Positions 10,742 to 22,800 of a DNA stretch of 23,469 nt are shown in pieces. The DNA is taken from NCBI GenBank assembly GCA_019649035.1, contig BMAT01000978.1:68322-91790 (forward strand). The letters run 5' to 3'. Both the position numbers and the translations under genes were made by a program. The notes beneath the pieces are model-generated. The model had not been told where the DNA came from, searched no databases, and saw only the letters and a program-made list of their open reading frames with translations. The stretch's first letter is position 1; each line of letters starts with the position of its first letter. Source of the stretch: Elysia marginata. Lineage: Eukaryota > Mollusca > Gastropoda > Plakobranchidae.

Positions 10742-10831
10742 CGCACAAGAAGCACAAACAAGATGGGGAAGAAGGTTGTGGGTGTTAATGTCCTGGATGT
10801 AGAAAAGAGGAGAGTTCCAAGTAAACACTAT
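10742..10831 (+). CDS. SH3PXD2: Tks-like exon with start codon (coding from 10763)
   Basis: The ATG at 10763 opens 23 codons, [10 protein letters not shown] then [13 protein letters not shown], ending in phase 0 at donor GTAAGC (10832). I chose this ATG because the distance from Met to the conserved VEKRR is nearly the same as in vertebrate Tks5 (about ten residues). The exon has a pyrimidine-rich acceptor ending in TTTAG at 10741, so it is not the transcript's first exon. The 21 nt between the acceptor and the ATG (10742-10762) are open in the same frame, so an N-terminal extension from an upstream exon is possible. Confidence 0.88.
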
Positions 10832-13800
10832 GTAAGCATTGCATGTTGTATAGTTCTACTTTTAGTAAAGCAAAAAAATATAGTGTTTCATAGTTCCTAA
10901 TCCTATAAAATCCATTGTTTCAATTACCTGACAGGCCATTATTGACTAATTTACCTTCTGAAATAATAAGTATAAGTGCATCACTTGAGCAAGATAGTGA
11001 CCAAGTCTTTGACTGCCTATAGCTGGGTAGTCTTTTTTAATGTTTGAGTAAGACAAGAAAATAAGTAATGTTCAATTAAAGAAGTGAAGACTTTTTTATG
11101 TTGATTTGAAATATAATGTAAACAGTACTTGTAGATGTTTTTTTATTTAAATTTTTTTTGTTTACAGTGAAGTAAAAAATGAGATTTAAAGAGCCAGTTT
11201 ACTTTAGATTTTCAACTCTTACTTAAATGTTTTTAAAATGGGAATCCTTGTATGGTGATTCTTAATATACCATAAGTGTTTATAACCTACATGATTTTTT
11301 TAAAGATGTTTTTTTTTAAATTTTTCTAATAGGTGACAATTTTTCTTTGTAAAATAAAACCTAAATGGATTATTGTATAGTATAATTATTAGGTGTAAAA
11401 CTAGATCATTTTTGCAAACTCCCAAAGTTGTTTTCTTTCTTTCTTTTTTTTTAGTCATTAGTGAAATCAATAATTGTTTGTCTTTGGTTTGTAAAAATAA
11501 AGCTTTAAAGGTTATAATAATAATGTTCATGTATTGAAAATTGACTCTTAGAAGCATGATGCTATTTGTGTAGCAGCATCACAAAATAAGCCCAGTTGTG
11601 GTGATATTTAAATTGAGGAAATAAACTTGACCAAAAAATTATATTTTTTGTATTAAATTGAATGTTAACAAACAATGTCATCATATACAACCATAAAACT
11701 AATAAGATTATACCTGGAAAAGAGATATTTAAGTATGGGATTGGCTGCTGATCTTTAAGTCTTTTGTGATATTGATATTTGAAATTAAATGCTTTTTTTC
11801 TGTATATTCTTCACAATGGTTCTCACTGATTCCCTATCTTCCAAACACAATAATGCAGGTCATGGTCAAAATTTTGAAGTAATCTTGTCGCCCTTAAAAG
11901 GGCTTTCAAAAAGTAAAGTAAAATTTCTCATAGTCAAGACAAACGTAGGGGAACATGGAGCAGGGTCTTTTTTTTTTTCAGGCACTTGTCATGGTGAGGT
12001 AGTTCACCATTGCTTTCCTTGCCACCTTAACTTTAGCCTAGTCTTAAAAGATTTAGCTACCAACAAAGTGATGGGTGGATACAGGGGAGCAGAGGTCGAA
12101 CTCGGCACCTTTCAATAGCGGTCAACTGCCCTACCGATTGCGCCACTGCAAAATGTAAAAATTCTGCTACTACTACAAGATTCATTTTGTGATGATGACA
12201 TATATTCATTTTCTAGTCTTTTTAATTTTAAGACAAAGTTGAAAGCATGTATGGTGTAATGGATTTAAAACACTTGTAAGACTTGAGATTAAAGATTTAA
12301 TTAATTTAATTGCATGTACTATTATGTTAAAGGGAAAGATTAAAAGCTTGTGATTTTTATTTTATGTTAAGGTTCCATAATATAGATGTTAACAAAAGTT
12401 TGCTTTTAACTGCAATCACTGCTAAAAAGTGCTATTCTCACTTTTTGTATTTAATAAATTAAATGTGTGCAGGTGCAAGAAAAATATTATTGTGTAAATT
12501 AAATAAACATAAAATTATTAATACATGTTTAATATTAAGTTGTTGAATTCTGGATAAGTAATACTCTTTTCATTGTTGCTGTTTTGCATATAAATTTGCA
12601 ACATCTTTCCTCATTATTGTATTGTTGATTTTAAAAAAGCTCTGATTAAGTCACTACCAGTTGTCCTAATTTTTTCATTGCTGATTAAATTTTCTAGGTT
12701 TACGTCATACTTGTAATGTGGTCAGATGGCTGTTCTCTTACAATATTCCGGCGCTACAGCCGTTTCTTTGATTTACAGGTAAATCTTAGAACAGGTTAAA
12801 TTTTATCATCTTATTCGGTTTGTTTTCGGTTTAATTTCTACCACCTTCTTAGGGCTTTGGAAGTCGAATTTCTGTAGCCATTTAATGAGCAGAGATACAT
12901 CAGACCTTCATAATGTGGGTGCACTAGTTACGATGCATATATCTAACTTTTATAGTTCTGAAAAAATCATTCCTTCAAACTTAGTCGCGTAACTCAGTTA
13001 TTAAGATGTGCTTTTTCAATTTTTGTATTCAAGAAAAAATTTGGCTCAACACATTTTAAATATGGTTCATAATCTTAATAACATATATCTCTAAATTCAT
13101 ACAAATATAAATGATATATGCTGTTTTGCTAACTCAGTGATAATAAGAAGATTACCTTAATTAAAATGTAGCATAGGTAAAAATGAGTAAAAAACACTAG
13201 TTATGGAGTTGATAAATAGTAAAGAGATGATAAGCAAAAACATTCTGGGATTAAGTTATTTGGAACGCTATGATTACAGAAACCTTATAATCAGTACAAT
13301 GAGAAGAATAAGCAGTGGTTAAAAATTTTTTTTAAAAACAATGAAATAATCAAATGTCAAGGAAAGAAAAAGAGCATTAGGAGGTAGACTCATGTGAAAG
13401 ACTATGATGACACAGACTTTATTATAATGACTCAGGGGGGGGAGGGGAATTTAGGTTAATATTCAACGCATATAATGCATATAAATACACAATGATAAAC
13501 CCTCTGCTTTCAATGTCTGTAAGACTAGTCAATAAAAACAACAAAAGAAAAACATTAATCTTCTTATCTAATTTCATTTTTATGCAGCAACACATTTATT
13601 CGTGTATTCTCAATTTTTCCTTTATTTTGCTTATGATTTGAAAGGCAAACCTTCTTAGCCAGTTTCCAATCGAAGGAGGGACTATTGCTCCAGAGAAAAG
13701 AATCATTCCTTTTTTGCCAGGTAATAGTTGTCCTTTTTTAAATGTAAGAGCAGAGACAAATTTGATGTGTGAATGTTTTAATTTAGTAATAATATTCTCT

Positions 13801-16800
13801 TTGTGCTTTGATTCAATTACAGAATTTACAGATGCATAAAATTATGAAAATTAAGTTTATTAAAATTAAATCTAGAAAAAACTTTTTCTTTATCATACAG
13901 TTGTAAGCCCAAATATTTTTCAAAAAATTAAAGAATGCAATCTTTTGCTAAGATGATCATGAAAATGGTGGACCTTATTTTCTTTCAGGGAAAATCTTTT
14001 TTGGGCGGAGTCACATCAAAGATGTTGCATTGAAGAGATTGGATGATATAAGATTGTATTGCAAGGTATAGGATTTCATGTTTTATCATCATTTGAAGTT
14101 ATGATGTCAAATTATATACATCACACCAAGGATCTAACAGCTAATTTCAGATTACAAGGATGGGATTACAAAGTACATGTAGGATTCAAATTATTTTAAT
14201 TCCCAGCGTAAATTCAGACTTCTTCCTTTGATTTGTACTCATAGTGAAATAGAAGGTTGAGTTCTTTGCTACTAAGTGCTTGTCAATCTAAATTGTCTTT
14301 TTCTCAGCACAAATATTGTAGATATCATTTATTTTTCCAGAGCCGCATAGAATCATATTGTTATAGAATGTTTTTGGAAGATTTCTACAACTCTTTTTGT
14401 TTAATAACAATTTATATTCTGTCCTGAGGAAAAACATGTATGAGTAAGTGTCATTGCTTTCTAAAATTTACTCCTGCATGTAAACAACTGAACATCGTAG
14501 AAAGATGGCTTTTACAATTACCTAGAAAATTTCAATAGACTTTAAACTTTTAATGTCACATCAGAAAAAGTTTTTGAAAGAAGTCGCATTTTATATCTAG
14601 GGCTAGTAAAATCTAAACCTCAAGACAAATACGAGGGTGAGTCAAAAAGCCTTTTTGTGTGCTGTGGGGGAATGTTTAGTTTAAAATACTTCAAAATGCA
14701 TCAAAATGAAGCTTATCTTATGGGGATTAAATTTCTATTTCTCAAAATAGTCACCTCCTCTCTCCAAAGCGACATTTCATCGCTTTACAGGGGCATGTAT
14801 TCCAGCCTCGTAAAATTGTGTTGGTTGCTCTTTCAGCGACATGTTGACTGCATTTTTCACTTCTTCATCATTCTCATAGTGTTTTCATCTCAATCCATGT
14901 TTCATGGGGCCGAAAAGGTGATAGTCAGAGGGAGCCAAATCAGGCGAGTGCGATGGATGTGTTAGAGTAGTCCAACCAAACGAGGCAATTGTCTCCCTTG
15001 TTCTGATGCTTATGTGGGGTCGAGCATTGTCGTGCAATAATAGGACACTTCCAATGTCCATGTCAGACCTCACTTAGAGTATCCTAGCCCGAAGTGCCAA
15101 TAAAAAGTCAGAGTTGACTATTTCTCCTCTTGGCAAGAAGTCAACAAGGATGACCCTCTGGGTGTCCCACAAGGCAGTTGCCATGATTTTTCCAGCTGAC
15201 TTTACTGACTTGAACTTTTTCGGCTTACAGTTTCCTGCACTTCATCAGTGCCGTTAGCATCATAAATGTGCTTCACCAACCTGCAAACATTGTTGTAATC
15301 TAAATTATCGTCCTTAAAAACATTTTCAATCGTATGTGTATGTATATTTAATGGTGTTTCTCATTCATATCTAGGAATTCAATCGCTGCTCTTTGTTTTA
15401 AATGAATGTCCATGAGGGCAGCCATTTTGAACTATGCTCAGAGAAACATGGATCATAATAAAATGAAACAAATTTCAACAATGTTTAGCTATTATGTTAA
15501 GCTAGAACTGTGTAAATTTTGGAATATTTATATTAAAAACATCAGGAGCCAGGGCAAAAAAGGCATTACTTTTTTACTTACTCTCGTATAAACATCATAA
15601 TGTTTGGCAATGTAAGAATGGTTCAAAAGTTTGCAGTTTATTTACACCTTTATATAATATATATAAACAAGCATATAACTGTTTTTCAACAACATTTCAA
15701 GACCTAGATTTCACACGTCACCTCAGATTCCTTACAGTCAGTGAGTGATGGACAATCTGGTTCAAAATTAAAATACCGCTGGAGATATCATGCTATCTGC
15801 TTTTCTTTTTCTAACAATTTTGACATTTACATTATCATAAAGCCAAAACATAAAAGTTGTATCAAATAGGGGGTTGTATCATGTATGTTAAAAATTTAAC
15901 TTTTAAATGTAGATTAAAATCTGTTGAAATGGTCAATTTATCTTATTTGCTTTTTTTTTATCTGGACAATTTTGAAATTTACCATATCATAAATCCAACT
16001 AAACTAATGTAGAAGTTGTTATATAAGGTCGTATGTTGAAAACTTTATTTAGTGTAGATTGAAACTGTTTAAATGGTCAATTTTTTGTTGTAATCCTAGC
16101 TTGTGGACTCTACTGACCAATGACATGCTTTTGCCTACCTTGTCCCTGTAGGTCTTGCTTACTGCTAGCCAGGTGATTCTGAAGGCAGAATTCAGTCAGA
16201 CATATCGTCGTGCTTGTGCACTTTTTGCGTATGTAATTTTTTACAACTTTTCAGGAGAGCAAAAAAACTGAATAACTTCCTTCAAAATCACACAAAAATT
16301 TTCAAAATTTGACAGATGTTTGAAAATCATAGATGAAACATGTTTATGAAAAAAAATTACATGGATCAATGAAGAAAACATTTTAATTCGAAAAAAACCT
16401 ACTTAGGCATATTTTGCATGGCCTAAACTCACGCAATTTGGCATAGTACTATATTTCCTGTTCAGGCACAAAGAAACGCAATACACTCATTGTTATGATA
16501 ATGGAAGTAGTTGTTGTCCTAGTGAGCATAACGACTTTATTTGCAACAATAGCAGAAAAATTGTGTGCTGTAAACAACCTACGATTTGGATTGAGCACTA
16601 AATCATGAGCGGAAGATACCAAGGAGGTAGAAAAAAACAACAAAGATAAACAAGTATAAGACATCGAAAGAAAGTGACAACAAAAGAACAAAAAAATTAT
16701 ATTGATTAAAACATGTCAAAATTAGAAAGTAAGACAAATTAACATCAAACTATTAGACCAAGACTGATCGGATGACTTAATTGTATGATCATCAATATCA

Positions 16801-19800
16801 ATACCCAATTGCAATAATTAGGAAACATTGGAAAGAATGGTGGTAAAGTTGTTGTCCATAGTCGTCGAAATAGTTGTCCCATTATCTGTGCCTATGCACC
16901 TACTCCAGCAAGCAGTAACGAAGATAGGGACAGCTTTTACAGCGATCTGGATCTCCATCTGAAAGCTACACCGCAAAATGGCAAGCGTCATCTGCTAGGC
17001 CACTTTAATACATTAGCTGTAATGATTTCAAGAACTGGGATACCATGGCATTGGAAATTGAACTACAGTTGCCAAAGATTACTGCCTATAGAATTACATG
17101 ACTATTACCAACATGCTCTTCAGATAGGATGACCTGTATACTATAAAGCAACATGGATGCACCCTTGATCCAAACAGCGGCACTCGATTGATTTGGCAAT
17201 CTGACTTAGGGGAGACATCCTAGACCTGGAGGTCACCAAAGTCATGCGTGAAGCCAAATGCTGGACCGACCACCATCTGGTAAAATCAGCCCTGACAATG
17301 CACACCATCCCAACACACCACAAGAGGAAGATTATCAGGCCACCCTTCAACGTATCGAAACTAACAAACATCAGTCGTGAAAAGCAGTTCGCACAAGATC
17401 TAGGTGACAGGCTCACATCCCATGGACATATGACTATAATAAAAATAAGTACAAAACCCTTTATGAAGGAGTCAGTGGCGTTCACTGTTGGACTGAAACA
17501 GAGGGTCCAAAAGTAATGGTTTGATGAAAACGACGAGGTGGTCAGACAGCTCTTGGGAATAACATTAGTAACTACGAGACCATCGAGGGGATCATCCTTG
17601 AAGCATTCTTTTTCGACAACTGTGCTCTCGTGGCAATAAGGAGTCTGATCTTTAACCTATCATAGATATAAGTTTTCTGAGCCCTGAGGCTTTTTCAGTC
17701 TCACCATCAGTCTTGAAATGACAGAGGTCGTACTGCACCCAGCCCATGCTTCCACTGCACGCCCTTTTATTCTCTGTTGAAGGAACAAAGCTGAAGACAG
17801 TGGAAGACTTAAAATATCTTACCAGAATCTTCTTCAATGATGGAACTTTAGACAAGGAGATCAACGCCAGAATCTTAAAGGCAAGTCAGACTCTCGGCCG
17901 ACTGCGAATGCGAGTCTTGAGAAAGCTCAATATCTGCTACTGTATGAAGATGAAGGTATATCATGATATCGTCTTCATTAGTCTTCTGTACGGATGTGAG
18001 ACGTAGACTCGTTACAAAGGTCACGTGAGACAACTAAAACAGTTTCATTGGCAGGACCAAATCACCTATCTGGAAACTTTGGGCTGATCGAAATCAACAA
18101 GCATTGAAGCTACGATCTTGAAATTCCAACTTCGATGAACAGGACATGTCGCTTCAAATTGAGGCACTGTATTGCCAAAACAACTGCTATATAGAGAATC
18201 CAGTATAGGCAAACAACGCCGAGGTAGTCCTAAAAACGGTACAAAAACTGTGGGAATGTCAATGCATCGCTGGCGACATTTCTCTGAGCAATTGGATCGT
18301 TGGTTGGGGCGCTATAGCGAACCCACAACAGCTGAGATGCACTAAACTCAACTTTATCTTTACTTTTATCTGTCCCATGACAGTTGTTGTTGGGGCGTTA
18401 CAGTTGACCTGTCAACAATCTCTCCATCCCGCCCTGTCTGCCCCATGTTTGATCTCTTTGCTCAATTGCAATCTTGTCCATTATGTAATGATGTCTTCTT
18501 ATCTCTACTTCTGCCTTCCTCTTTTTCTTCCTCTTCTAACAGTTCCCCGGAGCACCGTCTTGGCAAGCTTCTCTCCTCTTGTTATGTGACTGAACCATCT
18601 TAGTTTTCATCTTAGTGAGAAGATCTTCATATGAACCAATTGCTTGCCTCATTCTGTTTCTGACTTCCTCATTAGCTGTAACACAAACCAAGCTTAACTG
18701 TATTTGTAAAGACAATGCAATCTTGCCAAGCTCAAAGCTAGTACTCATGTGTTCTGTTGTCAACTCAGCTTTTATAAATGCTTGCAAAAAATGGGATCTA
18801 ACAGCAGAAGTAGAAAAAAGGATCCAGGTCACAGAAACAAAATTCTTTAGAAGACTGCTAGGCAGAACTTATGAAGGCCATTAAATCTTGGACTTAGCTG
18901 AACTGTCATCATCAAAATTGATGGACTATAATAAGACAACTTAAGGTAATTATAATACCATGATAATACAACAAAGATCTCGGATAAGAAAATAGTTTAT
19001 ATTCTTGAGATCTAGTTGATAAGAAATCATTGCTGGCTTTAAAGTTTTCTACCGATGGCATAACAACAGATTTTGTAGCTTCAGTAAACTTTTTCAACTC
19101 TAGTTCTGAGGGATAAAGATTTTTTGTAGAGTAGAACACTTGCTGTGCGTGACGAAATAATGTTTTTCAGTGTTTTAATAAGAATTAATGGTACATAACA
19201 TCATGTTTAAAGAATACAATCTATGATAATGGTCTCGCTTCTTTCATTGAAGAAAAACGTCAGTTTGTGTGAAGCGCATGAAAAAAACGATGTCAAGCCG
19301 CTGATTTTCTCTGCACAAATTGCGTAAGCGCCACTTGCGCAACTAGGCACAGAAAATGGTAACCTTTTTCTACGCAATTTGGCAGCACAAAGCTTGTGCA
19401 CTTTGAGCAGAGAAATTTGTGCCACAAATACACACGCAGTTTTGTTTCTTTCGTATACCGTGGAAACTGTTCGTGTTAGCTAAAATTGGACAACGCCATT
19501 CAACGCGCCGTCAAATTTTACATTAGAATGGCGGTAAATCCGAAAATGACCAAATTTTCACTTACGCAAAAAGTGCTTGGGCACGACGATATGTCTTGGG
19601 TCCATGGTGAATGAGTTTGGAAACTGGAAATTCTTCTTCTAACATACTCAATGCAAATTTTAATTTTTTCTGCCTATTCTTTATATTTTAAAGCAAGAAA
19701 AGTTTTAATATTTTCTCACAAAGTATTGATAATTTTATAAAAAATTTTTTTTTTCGTTTGGAAGCATGGAAAAATGTCTCGTTCAAAAGAGCACCGCCTT

Positions 19801-22800
19801 TGAAGGTGAATTATTCGAGACTGACTAATTCACCCTGGAAGAGAGACATATGGCTTTTTTATTAAATAATCCAAAGCTTGGGACCTTAATTTCATTTGAG
19901 GCCTAAATAAGAGGAGCGTCCAATCTCTGTGTGTCTTGAAAATAAAATGAGTATAAATGTCATAGATGTAAGTTTCTTTAGGAAGTAAATTTGACTTTTC
20001 TATTTGATATCTGAGAAACATTGGGTTTGGCAGGTGTGTTGCAACAGCGCAAAGGATGGCTGTTAATGCAAAGATAGCATAATCCTCAAAAGCTAGTTAT
20101 AATAGAGAAGAATTATATGTTATATTAAGTCATCCTTTTGACAGCAGTCACAAAATAAATAATTGTATTTACATTGTATTTGCAAATTTCAATTTATTTT
20201 TCAGAGTCTAATCAAACTGCCCCCGCACATCTCCGAGTGTGAGGAGGTCATGGGGTTCTTTGAAGTGGAGCCTGAGGATTTGGATCCACCATCCATGTAT
20301 CCAGATGAAGGGTAAGCCTCTTGAAGAATTGGTTTTCAGTTTAGCTTACTAATTAAAGATTTGTTACGACAAAAACTGCTCTCTGTAGACAGGTTGTGGT
20401 GAAGATTTAAGGGGAGCAGCCAGGATAATGGACTCTAGTTTCTGCTCTTGTTCCCAAATTCAGAAGTTGTATTTCAAGCATTGCAGTTGGTAGCTATTAA
20501 AAAAAAAACATACAAGTATTCTAAACTAAATGGTTGATCGAAAAGGCTAGTATGTTCAAATTTTGTTTTTCTGACCGGGGTGTAAGTTCCTGTTGATCAG
20601 AGTAAATGCCAGTTTATATTAAAATAGTTGTGACTAAAACAAAAGAAAGATGTTAAAACTTCACTTGTCTTCTCCCTGTAAAATGTTTTGAGTTTTGCTT
20701 TACAAAACTGATGTTAATTCAACAAGTGTAAAGGTTCTTGAGTTTTTGTTGCTTGTTCTTCTTGATTTCAAGTCCTGATTTTTTGTCCTTTGATTTGTAT
20801 AATTTACTATACAACAGCTCAAATTATACTATTTTGCTTGGAAACAAAGTTGCCCATATTTTCTGTCTCAATTAATTTGATTGTCAGGAACAATGCGCTT
20901 TTTGTTGAAAATTTTAGGTCTATTGTATGGATTCATAGTTTCCATATGGTGTCTATCTTACATATCAACAGATCTTTTTTTTTTTCATTTTTCCTTTTTG
21001 ATTTCAAATCTAGTTTGGTTTGTGTGAGGTTTAGTCAAGCCCGTTTTTTTCCTAAGCTACCTTTCCTCATATCCCCCATTTACCACCTTTTTATTTGTTT
21101 GTTTGATTATCAGTTTAGTGTTACATATTTCAAAAAGGAGGTCATTGCTTCACCTTGTCTTATACCAGGCTTACCCTAGTCTTGTTATTATTTCAGAATT
21201 GCTATTTTTGATCACTCAATTGAATATTTACATTCAGTTATGACTTATTATCTCAAGGCTGCTGTCAAAAAAGTAGCAATTTTGGTTAACACCATTGGAT
21301 AAGTAGGGAAGCCAAAATTTCTTGTCAAATCTTATTGCTACACAACAACCCACTGAGGGAGATTCCATGAATCTCTTGACACTGTTGTAAGATATATATA
21401 TATTATTTCACTTACAATAATTCAGAACTAAAAAATGTTATATGTTCAGTAATAAAGATTTTGCATATGAGATGTTCAGTAAAATGTAATGGACTTCACC
21501 TTCAGCCGTTATTACACAGACCCCTCAGATGACTTCAGGTGAGAATCAAATTGTATGCTCTCTCTCATCACAAAGGGTTCCTTGGCAGCAGTGAATCTTG
21601 CCGTTATGCTTGATCACAAAAACCTGCCAATCATACTGTGGCGATTTTTTCCCTTGTAACATGCTAGCTTTCCTCTTTCCTTAAGGTATTAGATTTTTAT
21701 CTTTTTCCATTATATGTGATATTCCACACTTTAGATTGTTTTTGGGAGGGAGAAATGCTTTTATTTAGTTACAAGATGAAAAAACTGACCTTTAACCAAA
21801 TCATTATTCTGGAGTTAACAATTTGTAGAGGTCAACTTTTAATTTAAAACATATAAAACAAAAGTAGTTCAGAGGGAGAACTGCGGTGTAACATTAAATT
21901 CGGAACCCTTAGAGCCTAATTTGAATTTGACAGGATAAGCTGTTCTGTACTGAGGTTATCAAAAATGAACACAATGAATTTATTTGAAACAGGTGACAAT
22001 TTGATTTTATACTGTCCTGTGACTGCTAGTGACTTCTCGGTTAGTGGTACTCACCGCATACTTCTAGGAATGTACACTGATCATTTTCACTTAAGCTGTC
22101 CCAAGATGAGTTGGCGACACAGTTACGCTGAGTAACGAGGACAAATTTCCCGAAAGGGATTAATATAGTGTATAAAAAAAAGCCTTTTAAAGAATTATTA
22201 TACTGGATAAGGCAAGTTGGCTGCAGTCTTTATGATGATATTATAATTTATATACTGGTATATTCAAACCGCAAAATATGGTACAGCGCAGGTTATCCTG
22301 TCTAATTGGTTCCTTCCTGCCCCCTTCCGTCCAATGTATTTCACTACCTTTTGAAAAAAAAATGTGCAGAGCAGGGTGATTAGTTCACAAATGAATGTTT
22401 GTATTTCTCTACCACTGAAATTTTTGTTCTTTAATTGTACTAGCATCCCTATTTCTTTAAGGTATTTTGGTTTTTTTTTTCCTCTATCGTATATGACATT
22501 CTGAGTAAATTTATTGCTCCGAAACAATTCATTGATTGAACTAGGGGTGGGTAAAATTTACATTGTGGAGAAAATTTGAAGCTGATTTAGGTTCACTGTA
22601 AATATTTGTTTTTAGTTTAAATAGCATGGTATATACCTGTATGGGACAATTGCCGTTCTTCTTCATTATTCCTCACCCCAAAGGCAATTAAAGTTTTTGT
22701 ATTAAAAATGCACAGGAGCACAGCTTTCCTTCAAAACAAAATTTAAAACTTTTGTGCTAGGCTGTTGTTATAAAACCAATTTTTTTACCTGTATATATTT

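Larger units (their letters stand above)
14632..15586 (-). mobile_element. Mariner transposon, internally deleted
   Basis: Terminal inverted repeats: left CGAGGGTGAGTCAAAAAG, right arm matching 15 of 18, each bordered by TA (14630-14631 and 15587-15588), the mariner target duplication. The transposase runs on the - strand. It starts near 15413 ([18 protein letters not shown]), then [20 protein letters not shown], then [41 protein letters not shown], and a final DYFEK-stop. HDN to SD spacing is 34 residues, the D34D signature. The first catalytic block (GDETW) is absent. The frame is interrupted several times. At 955 bp it is about three quarters of the usual 1.3 kb. Non-autonomous relic inside intron 4. 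Confidence 0.92.
14066..20204 (+). other. Intron 4 of the Tks-like gene, transposon-rich
   Basis: GTATAG...TTTTTCAG, 6139 nt, splitting the PX domain between LYCK and SLIK. It holds the mariner, the tandem duplication, both LINEs and the inverted-repeat pair. No second gene is seen inside it. Confidence 0.85.

Noticed and set aside
12061-12149. Functional tRNA gene on the - strand.
   Set aside because: A and B boxes are present but the stems do not pair convincingly and the sequence continues into a SINE body.
16154-16174. Possible 21-nt phase-0 exon (VLLTASQ) between a strong CCCTGTAG acceptor and a GTGATT donor in intron 4.
   Set aside because: It would insert seven residues into a conserved PX helix where p47phox and Tks have none, and the donor is only fair.
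17141-17485. 114-codon frame on the - strand.
   Set aside because: Shadow of the LINE endonuclease region read on the + strand.
20790-21179. 129-codon frame, possibly a membrane protein.
   Set aside because: Hydrophobic because of T-rich intronic sequence; it lies in a confirmed intron and has no family signature.
22264-22527. 87-codon Lys-rich frame on the - strand.
   Set aside because: It runs across the inverted-repeat arm and the diverged direct repeat and has no domain.
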